In this document: in pieces, positions 36,801 to 49,912 of the stretch
Numbering within the stretch: position 1 is the first letter of the stretch
Layout: each line of letters opens with the position of its first letter
DNA from: Apophysomyces variabilis
Taxonomy: Eukaryota; Mucoromycota; Mucoromycetes; Mucorales; Mucoraceae
Length of the DNA stretch: 64,000 nt
Direction of reading: 5' to 3'
NCBI GenBank assembly: GCA_002749535.1
Contig: MZZL01000376.1
Location: 248,001 to 312,000, forward strand
Position numbers and translations under genes: made by a program
The notes under the pieces: model-generated
The model's input: only the letters and a program-made list of their open reading frames with translations
What the model was told of the DNA's origin: nothing
The model's database searches: none

Positions 36801-37112
36801 GCGACCGACAAGCCAGTTTTCAGTTCCTCTGTCACAGGGTGGGCTGCAGCCCATGACACCCCCTGGATTCCCGAACGATAACGAGATTTTGAGTGAAATA
36901 AAGAATATCTTATCCACTGCGAACTTGATGAGCATAACTAAAAAGCAAGGTAAGTTGCCGTAGAAAGAGAGAAGAAATAGGCCTGATCTCCAGCCTAACA
37001 ATTTTCTATCATAGTCCGCGAACAGCTGAGCGCATTCTTCGGTTTTGACATGACGCCTAAGAAAGAATTTATCAACACCAGCATCGAGTACGTTTTGCAG
37101 GGTAACCTCTAA
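30802..37112 (+). CDS. Myosin-motor-containing chitin synthase (class V/VII type), 1977 aa
   Basis: Membrane enzyme that polymerises UDP-GlcNAc to chitin, with an N-terminal myosin-like motor for polarised delivery. Five exons (30802-31127, 31333-33660, 33714-33821, 33876-36949, 37015-37112) total 1978 codons in one frame. The motor part has P-loop SGITGSGKST (residues about 109-118), a switch-I-like NASASKFGMFQELQF and a switch-II-like ILDQFGF. These deviate from canonical myosins (GESGAGKT, DIxGFE), as is usual in this family. Two membrane segments flank a cytochrome b5-like region (VRGVVYDVTNFV, about residue 1000). The chitin synthase core has ICQVPCYTEDEESL, DSDTEV (about 1428), EDRYLT (about 1542) and QRRRWINS (about 1579), followed by several transmembrane helices. 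The tail has Gly/Tyr/Ser-rich sequence and a DEK_C domain (REQLSAFFGFDMTPKKEFIN). The myosin part looks shorter than a full motor. Confidence 0.95.
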
Positions 37113-37709
37113 GTAAAGCCTTTCCCCCCAAATCTCTGTAAGCACATATAATCAAATCTTATTGCAAGCATATTCCCCCCGTTTAAATCTGCAGTTGTTC
37201 GTTTCTCGTTTTTCCTTCTCTTTTTGCGTTTTTTTTTCTTTCATTAAATGATATACAAAAAAGGTTCCTTTAATAATCTTAAACTTTTCTTCATTGCATT
37301 TTTGTGATTGCTATAGGAATTTTTGGCTGTTTGGACGGGCGGTGTTCTTTCCATAAACGCGACACTCAAAAGCTTGAACGTTATGGTTCGATATTTTTTC
37401 ACCTGTAGGATTTGCTCCCTTCTTCCTTTCTTTTGCCATCGCCATGTGCGCGTCCCTTAAAACGCATTTCTCTTTTTATAGACAAATATCTCTGAATACA
37501 AGACTTGAAAACAGTCATCGCCGATTCTTTGTACATTTTTTCCGAGAAAAATAGAATGGGTACAAACGATGATGATGAAAGTAGTAAGATATTTATTTGG
37601 TTTTATCCGGGGGATGGGGAATGAATGAGCAGAGTAAACACGAAAAACAGTTGATATAGACATAAGATAAACAAGGTAAAAAAAAAAAAAGAAAAGAAAA
37701 ATCTTGGTT
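37113..37709. other. Convergent intergenic region
   Basis: 3' flanks of the chitin synthase and of the RING-SNF2 gene. Very T/A-rich with homopolymer runs (for example 37680-37690). No gene is supported. Confidence 0.55.
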
Positions 37710-40700
37710 CTATCCTTGATAGGTTCCACCACGGAAAAGATACAACATCTCCTGCAGACCTAGTCGTCCCAATTTCTGACCTGATCCCTCACCCAAGGCT
37801 CCATCACAAAGATCCTGAGATATAGGTTAAAAATGCCATCTTTAGTTGTCTATAAGAGCAAACCTGTTTTTTCTTCTGTAGTTCCAGAATACGATCTTCT
37901 ACAGTGTCATTCACAAAGATGCGATGAACCTCGACATTCTTTGTCTGACCGATACGATGCACTCGATCGATCGCCTGATTTTCCAAAGCTGGGTTCCACC
38001 AGATATCCATCAACTAGCCAAAGCATTAATTCGGTCAATTATCTTAGAAACGAGATGATACTTACAATAACTCTACATAGAGCAAGCAACAAAACAAAGA
38101 AGAATGAGCTGTAAATAGAGAGAAAGAGTAGAACTTACCGATTAGCCACGGTTAACTACAATTATAATGAGTCAACAGGAAATCAACCAAACTGTGTTAA
38201 ACTTACATTAAGTCCTAGGGATCCACACTTTGTGGAAACCAGTAGAACAGTAACGGAGGGATCAGAATAGAACTCTTGCAGTAAAGCATCACGTTTACGG
38301 ATGCTTAAAGAGCCATCGTAACGAATAAATTTATGGCCGGCGTTCTTTAGAGGACGTTCAATTAAATCAAGCTAAGTTAAATATCAGTATACAAGTATGC
38401 CAGACCGTCTAACTTACAAAACTGGTGAACTGCGAAAAGACCACCGTTTTCTCTTTTCCATTCGTGGTACGTCGTGTCTCATCCAGAATTTCAAGCATTT
38501 TATCGATTTTAGTGCTAGAGATGAATTCTTGTACTTTGGCAAGCGCTTCTTGATTCTCAGATTTCGTTTGATCCTCTATCTCCTTGTATAATTCCGGTGC
38601 GTGCACTTTAAGGAACGTCTCGACTCCCACGACCTTGTCCCGTTGTAAATCACATCGACATTGAGGGCACCGCTTGCTGTTACCATCATTGGTATTTAAA
38701 TAATCTAGCAATGTGGTAAGTTTAATTTTTGACATGTTTAACTTTGGATACACACTGTATAAGCATTCACGACACAGAATATGACCACATTGGGCAATAA
38801 TTTGTGCTTCATCTGCCATATCCATGCAAATTGGACACTGTATCAATTCCATTAACATGATTGTTGCAGAAGCAAAGTAGGTCGCTTACCTCAATCTGCG
38901 AGAAATCGCTGCTACTTTCCAGCAAGCGAGATACAACAGTAGCAGGCATATGTTCAGCAACCTCTTTCTGTTCCTCTTCATTGCTCTCATTGCTGCTGTG
39001 CTCTTGTATGGTAAGACTAGGATGTAGACATGCCTGACGGAGACGAAGCAGCAACACCAAAACCTACAAAGCACATATTAGTTGCTATATGACACTGGTT
39101 GAGCGATACTTACGGATGAATAGTTCTTCATAACTGTGCCGGCATTCACGTATTTGTTAAAACGGGCTTGTGCTTTAGCGTCAACGTAGTCATAGAATTG
39201 TCTTTCGTCTTCTGTAAAATCTACGTGCGTAAAATGGACATTTCTTTCTGGTAGGCTCAGAATTGGTTTCCCATCGATCTTGGCCTTCTTCGATCTTCGC
39301 AAAGCAATAGCTACAGGGAATATCAGAAAATCTTCTACTATTTTCTACACCTATACATACCCTTCAAGAGAATCTGAACCTTTTTCAGAGCCTATCATAA
39401 TAAAGCATTAATTGCAAAGCCTCTTCTGCTAATCATTATTCAACAACAACTAACCTGTTCATATGCTCCATTTTTCATGGGTTTTGCAATTTCGTCTCTA
39501 AATTCTTCCCATTCGCAGTATGGGCGAATCTTCAAAAACTTGATCAACGAGTATCTGCGACAGAGTTAAAGAAAGGCTAATTTCAGACAAGCACTTACAA
39601 TTCATCAATTTTGTTCTGAATAGGCGTTGCAGTTAAGCACCACCGATGATCAGCTTGCAAGCGGCAACTATAATGAAAGTCAGATATTTCGTATAAAGCT
39701 CCTACACGTTCGTACCATGCCTCAGCCATTCTAGTTCGCTTATTTTTTATGATATGTGCTTCGTCAAGGATAACTCTGTCAAAAAATATTAGGTATTATT
39801 CCATCATGTAAGCTTGCACAAACCTATGGAATTCCAGTCTACTCAGTGGCCCTCGCTTTGCTTCTTCTTCCACAAGGTCGTTTGCAACCATACTATAGGA
39901 TGTGATAATAACTGTGACCCATTAGACTACTGCACTCCATATAAATTAAAAGCATACCATCATAAGGCGCAAGGGTGTGTTCTTCTGTTGCTCTACCTTG
40001 CCCATGGTGAACGCAGACCTTAAGCTTAGGGCTGGTTTTCTCTGATATCTCTCTTTGCCATTGACCCATCAACGCTATTGGACAGACGACTAAGGTTGCT
40101 TTGGTTTTGATTTTCTCTTCCGGACGTTTTCCTCTTCCCCTTTTAGAAATAATTGTCGATAGATCGGTTGCATCTTGACATTTTCGATCTACAATGAGTG
40201 CCATCGCCTGAACAGTCTATACAAATAAGTTGTATCAACACCATGAAATTCTTTTCAAATAAGAGGATTTACTTTGCCAAGTCCCATATCGTCTGCAAGG
40301 ATACCGCCTTTGTTCGAAGACTGTTCCATTTTGAGTAACCATTGTAGTCCGATCTTCTGATGCTCTAAAAGCGCGACAGCGAGTCCGTCTGGAGTACCGG
40401 TTCTATCTTCTGGCGGAGGGATATCGTGGGTAATATTTTCAAGTAGCTCCCGTAACTCCTTTTCTGCTTGCTGCGGATCAACAGATCTCTGCGATGACAT
40501 ACAAGACCCTCCAGGAGCGTAGAACGGCATAGTACGAGAGTTGAATAGTGTGCGATATCGTGCTTGACTTTGATGTATCAATCCCATGATGGAACTCAAC
40601 GGGTCTTCATCGTAGCCATCATAATCATCTTCGTCATCCTCATCCTCATCGTCTTCTTCCCCATAGTGACCATAGTTCTTCCATTTCATTTTTTCGTTCC

Positions 40701-41707
40701 AGGTAGGCATCGGTGCTTTCATGTTATTGAAACCAAAATTTTGTGCAAGCCCACCCTTCAAGAGTGGATCCTGCATCATACTATGTACTGATGAGAATGG
40801 TGATACAAATGGTCCTGCAATGCCAGTATCAGTATCATTTTCCTGTGTCAAATCAACAATTTCGTCATATTCATCAAGATCAATCATTGCAGGTTGCTTT
40901 CCGTTGTTTTTGGGGAGGCTTGAAGAACTGGCTGCGACGTGTGAATCTACATAAAACTTATTATTATTTATTGTTTATCGTCGGCTTTTCATTACCGTCC
41001 TGTTTCAAGCGTTTGTATGGGCGATCGTGAACTTCAAAAGGTGAGAACACTGTATAGGGCTGCTTGGAGTCTGCAATGTTCGGAAACTGGTTATACACAA
41101 TCTGTTGATTAGGTATGTGCGGACCCCATTGTGTGCATTGGGGTGCAGGTAAGGGTTGTTGGGAGTGCATGGGTTGATTATTATGTGCGAGCCATTGATT
41201 GTGTGTTGACGGCAACGGATCTGCACTGGTGAAACCATTTGGATTCGGTCTAATTTCATGACTTGATGCATCAGTATTTTCATTACGAGCTTCACGAGCG
41301 CTTTGGGCTTCTCTATCCAGCTGTTCCTGGAGCTCTCTTGCATACATTAAATCTTTCTTTGTTGTACGTTCTATTTCTTCTTCGATACGTTTTTGGGCTC
41401 GTATTTCTTCGATATCGATTCCCAGCGCTCGTAGCGTATTTGGCGAAAGGGTGCCCTCGGTCAGAAAAGATATGGCATCTTGTTCCTCTGTGGAGGGAAA
41501 CTGTGTCGTTGCCATGCTGGGATTTGGGTTTTGTTCTGTTCCGTTCTCAAACCCTTCCGTTTCAGCAGTTGCAGTTAAGTCAAGCGTACAATCAATGTCG
41601 GACTCGTCACTCCCATTGTGAGCTAAATCTGCTGAGGCAAGAAAGGAGTCTTCGGGCAATCTACTGTACATAGGTGGAAAAGAATGATCGCCCTCAGATC
41701 CGGTCAT
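37710..41707 (-). CDS. RING-finger SNF2 translocase, Uls1/Rad5/Rad16 class
   Basis: DNA translocase with a RING E3 embedded between helicase lobes; relatives act in SUMO-targeted ubiquitination or damage tolerance. The first true ATG is at 41707 ([10 protein letters not shown]); the frame upstream starts only with TTG. The N-terminal region is disordered, with a charged coiled coil ([14 protein letters not shown]) and a likely SUMO-interacting motif, [10 protein letters not shown], near 40850. The helicase shows [58 protein letters not shown] and [10 protein letters not shown]. The RING is [26 protein letters not shown]...CPQCRCDL. The second lobe has [25 protein letters not shown] and [14 protein letters not shown]. 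The C-terminus [16 protein letters not shown] matches the usual family end, with TAG at 37710-37712. About ten short introns interrupt it. The SIM favours Uls1; no HIRAN domain was seen, which argues against Rad5/HLTF. Confidence 0.88.
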
Positions 41708-42408
41708 TGCAGGAGGGAAGGGTATGTGGAAAGAACGACTGTGCCCATTTTGGGCTGAAAAGCTGTCACAGTGTGCCACACAATTTTGGCGCCGCCGGGA
41801 CAACGTTGCTTCTTACTGGTCTTTGCATGACGAGAAATTTGCAGTTGAGAGAGGTGAGAACTGTAGGTTTAAGTAAGTAGAATGAGTTGTGCAAGTAAAA
41901 GACGCTTATAGACACTTAAAACACTGAGATACTGATGGAAAATATGGATATCAATATTCATCCATATTGGGAGAGTTGTGATACCTATCTTTCAGTATCC
42001 GTTTGAATCTTGCATAAGATCCTCGCTTGATCTCTTTATATAAACACGTTGTGAAATAGGTCACAGTTCTTAAGAAAAAGACTCAGTGCCATGGCAGGCT
42101 GTCTGCCTATATCCACTCCACAGTCGAGTTTTGGTAGTTTCATATTACGGATACGGCGAGTCCATCAGACAGTAGATCGGGTACGGAAAGCCATCATATA
42201 AAGAAGAGCACATGAATTGTCAAAACTTTGTCAGAAGCTGCCTGTCAGCTACGTAGATAGATGTAGAGCGATACTCTTAGTTCTATATGCTCAGTATTCT
42301 GTTGTCACATATCCAGGGATACGATCATTTGATTACATGGTGAGGAGTGCGAGTAGTTTTATTTCACAATAACCAGTACTAAAAGCTAATGAATAATTTG
42401 TGGCTATC
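41708..42408. other. Intergenic region upstream of the RING-SNF2 gene
   Basis: Promoter of the minus-strand RING-SNF2 gene and 3' flank of the peroxiredoxin. It contains the nested inverted repeat at 41928-41999 and a TATATAA near 42037. No gene is supported. Confidence 0.5.
41928..41999. repeat. Nested inverted repeat (two perfect arm pairs)
   Basis: The outer arms GATACTGA (41928-41935) and TCAGTATC (41992-41999) are perfect complements. Inside them, AATATGGAT (41941-41949) and ATCCATATT (41960-41968) pair perfectly around a 10-nt loop. It lies 220-290 bp upstream of the RING-SNF2 ATG. It may be a regulatory hairpin, or the remnant of a small inverted-repeat element. Confidence 0.6.
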
Positions 42409-43236
42409 CTAAAAGGGGGATGGGGTAAGACGAAGGTAAGGCTTCACTACACGAACGCCTTTCGGGAAGAGTTTTTCAGCTTCTTCGGTGGAAACGCTTG
42501 GATGCACGATCACATCGTCACCCTTCTTCCAGTTTCCAGGGGTAGTAATGCGGTATTTGTCACCCAGCTGAAGTGAGTCAACCACACGCAAGATCTCGTC
42601 AAAGTTGCGTCCGGTGGATGCAGGATATGACAGAATCAAACGGATAGTCTTTTTTGGATCAATGATAAAAACGGAACGAACGGTGAAAGGGATTCCTTTG
42701 GTATCCACATTGGTGGCGTCCTTCATTTTCAGGTTGTTAAGGTGTAACCTTTTCTTCCTTTTCCAACTTTACCTGATGGTCCAACATATCATATAGAGTA
42801 GATATTTTACGATCAGCGTCGGCGATGATTGGGAACTGCAAGTCCACATCGCTGACTTCGTTAATATCTTGGACCCATTTATGATGCTCTTCCAGACCGT
42901 TGGCGGAAAGACCGATCACTTTGACACCACGAGCGTCAAAATCGCTCTGAAGGGCTGCAACAAGGCCCAACTCAGTGGTGCATACGGGTGCTTTTTCGGA
43001 AGAAGATAAGACACTAGTACAGATGGTTTTTCATATCACTTACTGAAATCAGCGGGATGAGAAAACAAGATAGCCCATTTGTCGCCAATAAAGTCGTGAA
43101 ACTTGATGGGACCTTTTGTGGTCTGGGCTTCGAAATCTGTTTGGTTGTGTCCGAGATTCCGTGTTGAGTTTTATATCATTCGATAGAACGTATTTAGATT
43201 CTTACCAGGAGCAATGGAACCAAGACGAAGAGACAT
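42409..43236 (-). CDS. 1-Cys peroxiredoxin (Prx6 type), 217 aa
   Basis: Reduces hydrogen peroxide and lipid peroxides. Four exons join in phase: MSLRLGSIAP / DFEAQTTKGPIKFHDF...ADF / TPVCTTELGLVAALQ...MLDHQ / DATNVDTKGIPFTVRS. The spliced protein is 217 residues, the normal size for Prx6-like enzymes. The peroxidatic cysteine is Cys45 in PADFTPVCTTE, one exon junction away from its Thr42. The long C-terminal extension typical of 1-Cys members is present (TPGNWKKGDDVIVHPSVS, then a Lys/Pro-rich end). No resolving CP motif is seen. No obvious presequence is visible, so it is probably cytosolic. The ATG at 43236 is the first in frame and lies in a 31-nt first exon. Confidence 0.95.
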
Positions 43237-46202
<2,966 letters not shown>

Positions 46203-46753
46203 TCTAGAACTTTTGAGAAAAATAGTGCACGCAAACAAACCCACCTTCCATCCTAGTATGTCTGCTTTTTTACTTATAAACAATGCGGCGTGTACGAAGA
46301 CATATCGTGATTATGCGGTACGGCATGGAAGTCGCGGACAAAAAAAGTCATGAAGTGAAGAGTACGTTGATAGCAACCCTGATGATTATCTTCGTAACTG
46401 TCTTTCTATGGCCATTCTATTTGAGTAGTTCAAAGTGTTGGATAACTCTCTATTGCTGTGAGTCTACTTTTAGTTCTAGAACAAAGTAGTATGAGCATTG
46501 GTTTGGATATGATGACTGGGAAGAAGACACAGATTCTTAATAAGCACTTTGACTTTGATATGATCTATGTTTCTAATTGGGGAGAAGCAACATCATGGTT
46601 GTTGAGGAGCAGTCCAAAAATTTCTGTACCTAAATCCAAAAATTTCAGAGCGGCGGGTTATATAAGCTGAGCTGAATTTTTTAATAACTGGGGAGGTACT
46701 CTCTCTTTTATTCCCTTTTTGACATACACACACAAAAATAAGAAAAAGGAACA
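46203..46753. other. Intergenic region upstream of the first ECL1-like gene
   Basis: AT-rich; frames at 46283-46489 and 46458-46670 show no domain. Pyrimidine-rich DNA near 46700 precedes the ATG at 46754. Confidence 0.5.
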
Positions 46754-47281
46754 ATGTGTGATATGAATTGGTGTCCTGTTTGCGATGAAGCCATCCCTTG
46801 TTCATCTGTAAGTACAAGAAAAAAATGGAGCTTATGAAAACAGCATCAGTTAACTAGAATCTGATCATTTTAGAATTTACTATATTGTTCACAAAAGTGT
46901 TTACAAGAAGACGCTCTTCGTAAAAATCCGTTGCTTGGTTATGACTTTGGTGACTACCGTAATTTTCTGAATCCTACTCGACGAAGGTGTCAAGGAACAT
47001 GCACAACCCTAGCACAGCGTAGGACACAAGAAGAAGAATGTAAAGAAGCGATGATGCGCACCCCAGGATTGTCACCCACACTTTCGGAAAGAGATGATAG
47101 TCCAGTTTTAGCACAGCGACAAGACGACCTGTGGTCGGCCGAAGGATTGCCTCAACTGGATTTGGGCAAGTCCGCCTGCTATTATTGTGATCTGCAGTTG
47201 AGCCATCCAACCAAACACGCATCCACCGTCACACAGATAGCAAACGAATACGATTCCTCCATTTTCCCATTACATCATTAG
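46754..47281 (+). CDS. ECL1-like zinc-binding protein, copy A
   Basis: A small protein with an N-terminal CxxC...CS/CxxxC zinc-binding module: MNWCPVCDEAIPCSS / NLLYCSQKCLQEDALR. The intron falls between the two halves. NPLLGYDFGDY follows. This matches the fungal ECL1/ECL2 'extender of chronological lifespan' type family and the family of short DUF proteins with a 'WCxxC' start. The middle is charged and Arg/Gln-rich. A second CYYCDLQLSH motif lies near the C-terminus before the stop at 47279-47281. In yeasts these factors promote survival in stationary phase and sulphur or zinc limitation; that role is only inferred here. Copy B starts 1.5 kb downstream on the same strand, so the two form a tandem paralogue pair. 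Confidence 0.7.
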
Positions 47282-48783
47282 CATATCAAATTTTGCATAA
47301 AACCGTCATATCGTTCTTGTACAAAAAAAACATTATCAAGTTTAAACTATACAGAGTAAATCAACTCTAGTCCCAAAGTGGATTTTTTGTGTGTGTATGT
47401 ATGAAAGATAGATATCTTAGCCCTTTCTTATACGCTCGGGCCCTCATCCCTTTTATTACGTTGCGTTTTCTTTTAGAAATCTTGGTTTGTGGTACTTTGA
47501 TAGAGTATTGTTCTGTTCTTTTTTTGCTTAGTGTAACAAAAGACAGCTTAGCTATCTCTTACGACAAGCTGCAGTTTCTGGATGTGCTGTGTCGTCATGC
47601 GGTCCTCAAAGAACAACAAAAGAAGCATGTCATTACATAGCGGTAAGAAATGGGACTGTCCACATCACACTACGGGATCCAAACTAATCGATGCGTAGGT
47701 CTATTGGTTATGGAAAAAGTAAAAGAAAAAGTGCCATATCTCATTCTATGTCAATTTGTTAGACAATGGTGATATGGAATTGTCATCTCTCTCTCTTTTT
47801 CTTTCTAACAATTTTTATTTTGATTTTAATTCCTGGCTTAGCGTCTTTTTTTCTTTTTTTTTTTTTTTTTTTGGAAACCAAAAGAGAACTGTCACACAAG
47901 CGAAGAGAAAGAAGGGGAAAGAAGGATGAAGAAGGTTCAAGAAAAATAAGAGGACAACATTCCAGAGGTATATCATTATCGTTTAAGTGCATTTAGAAGT
48001 ATCCGCTTTAGATGGACCATGGGCGCGATAGGGGGATAGGTAAATAACCTATTTAGTCTCGGTCATCTCCGGATCGGACGTGCTGCGGTTTCCCAGATTG
48101 GAGTAGTAGCGGAGATGGAAGGAGGGGTTTGCATGAGCAGCGCACCATCCAAGGTGGGAAGGGAAGAAAGTGAAAATGGGAAATTTGGTGTATGTGTGAC
48201 CATTTTTCAAGACCAATCACTGCCTTAAAATTCCCTCGTTTACCGTTTGAGTTGTAGTTGTGTTTTTCCCACCCTATTTTTCCGGGACCTTTTTTTTTTC
48301 TCTCTCATCTTCCATAAGAATGAGAACAACGTAGGGGAATAGGCTAAGTTGAGATTGGGCCAATGAATACCGTGTAATAGACACACAAGGAAAATCTCAA
48401 TTTTTTAGACATTCCCAGGTGACTTACTAGAAATAGTAAAAAGGAGGTGGAGACGCCAACCACTGAAAATGACGTTCAAACCCTTTCTCTCTATGATTGG
48501 TAAACGGTAAAATGCATAAAAAGCCTCTGTCCCCCTTCCCTTCCGTCCCCCCAAACATACACATACACATACACATATACGTACTCTCTCTTTTTCTTTC
48601 TTCTTTTCTCTCTCTCTCTCTTTTTTCTCTCTTTCTCCCCCTGAAAGCAACAGCATCTACAACTTTGCTACTGTTATTACTACTATCAGTACAACACTTG
48701 CCTTCTTTTTTCCTTGTGGCATAAAAGATACTTGATCTCTGCCCTTGTCCTCTCTGGTTTCCCCTTCTTCGATGTCCTGATCA
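47282..48783. other. Intergenic region between the two ECL1-like genes
   Basis: 1.5 kb of low-complexity DNA: a long T run at 47847-47871, ACACAT repeats near 48558-48580 and CT runs near 48605-48650. No gene is supported. The CT-rich tract just before 48784 is probably the leader of copy B. Confidence 0.55.
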
Positions 48784-49225
48784 TGAGTGACCTCAATTGG
48801 TGTACTTACTGCGATAATGCCATCAGCCCTTTCTCGGTAAGCCAGATAAATAGAATGTTAATTTTATATCAATACATATGTTCCTAACTTGGGTTTGTTT
48901 ATCCATCAAGGACTCTCTTTATTGTAGTGAACAATGTTTACGTGCTGATGCTCTTCGTAATCACCCATTGCTTGGTTATACTTATCCGGAATTCGTTGAT
49001 TTCCCGCGTCCGAACAAAACCACCAGTAACAGTGTCGTAGCACCATCGTTATCGTCCTCATCGCCTTCTCCCTCTTCGTCTTCTCATCCATCACCAGCCC
49101 TTACCGCTACGTCGTCCTCTTCTTTCTTTCCTCCCAGCTCACAATTCTCACCTCCTAAATTCGACCTTTTGCCCATCACCACCAAATCCAATACCTACAG
49201 CTCAAACATCCCTCAATTCTGGTAA
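48784..49225 (+). CDS. ECL1-like zinc-binding protein, copy B
   Basis: Paralogue of the gene at 46754. It has the same two-exon layout with the intron at the same place: MSDLNWCTYCDNAISPFS / DSLYCSEQCLRADALRNHPLLGY. The tail is entirely different: a Ser/Pro-rich low-complexity region (PSLSSSSPSPSSSSHPS), with no second cysteine motif, ending PQFW and TAA. The shared N-terminus and intron position indicate tandem duplication followed by divergence of the C-terminal half. The function is likely regulatory, as proposed for ECL1 proteins. Confidence 0.7.
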
Positions 49226-49912
49226 CCACATTCTTTTTTTGGTATGTTGCACCGACTTGCCTGGTGCGAGAATTTCAAAAGACTATGGCGGGATTTTCGG
49301 AAGCTAAAAAGACGCAAAACGTCTCCCAAAAGATCTAAAAAAAAAGAGCCTTTTATATGCAGTTTCCCAATCCGAACAAAAAAAAAGAATTTGTACATAC
49401 CCCGATACCCTTCTTATGTGATAGAAAGTTAGCAAAGGATGTAAATAAACCAAAGATGTATTGGCCAAACATACATTCTTCTTCTTCATTGACACTACAA
49501 TATGTAACCATTAAGTATATTCAATGATCTTCTTTCTTTCTCTCTCTCTCTCTCTATCTCTCTTTTGTTTCCCCTTTATTTCTACTTTACCTAGAAGTTA
49601 AAAAAGGGGGCGCAATTAGAAAGGCTCCTTGCTTGGTAGGATTGAGGTTTCCCTATGTTCGCTTTCACGGCGCAGAAACCCCTCTCCCTCTCTCTCTTTC
49701 TCTCTCTGTTGCCCCCCTTTTTTTCCCTTTTCCTGATTTCTCTTTCTTGCTCTTGTTTTCTCTTCATATTACATACAACATACAAAACATTAAAATACAC
49801 GGAATACACAATCCATAGTGGAAATGATTCATTTATAGATCCATTCTCTTTTGCAACTTTTATATTCTATAATTATTTGTTCCTTGATTTCTCTTTTGTT
49901 TTCCAATCGGTC
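49226..49912. other. Intergenic region with CT-rich leader of the GPCR gene
   Basis: Contains a CT microsatellite around 49541-49561 and another CT-rich run at 49682-49706. A frame starting at 49655 is continuous with the GPCR exon, but its sequence (Leu/Phe/Ser-rich from CT repeats) looks like leader DNA. Confidence 0.45.

Noticed and set aside
41708..41803. Earlier start for the RING-SNF2 protein
   Set aside because: The upstream extension begins with TTG, not ATG. The first ATG in frame is at 41707.
47282..48783. Dinucleotide and T-run tracts as a CRISPR or satellite array
   Set aside because: There are no evenly spaced repeats with unique spacers. These are simple-sequence tracts typical of fungal intergenic DNA.
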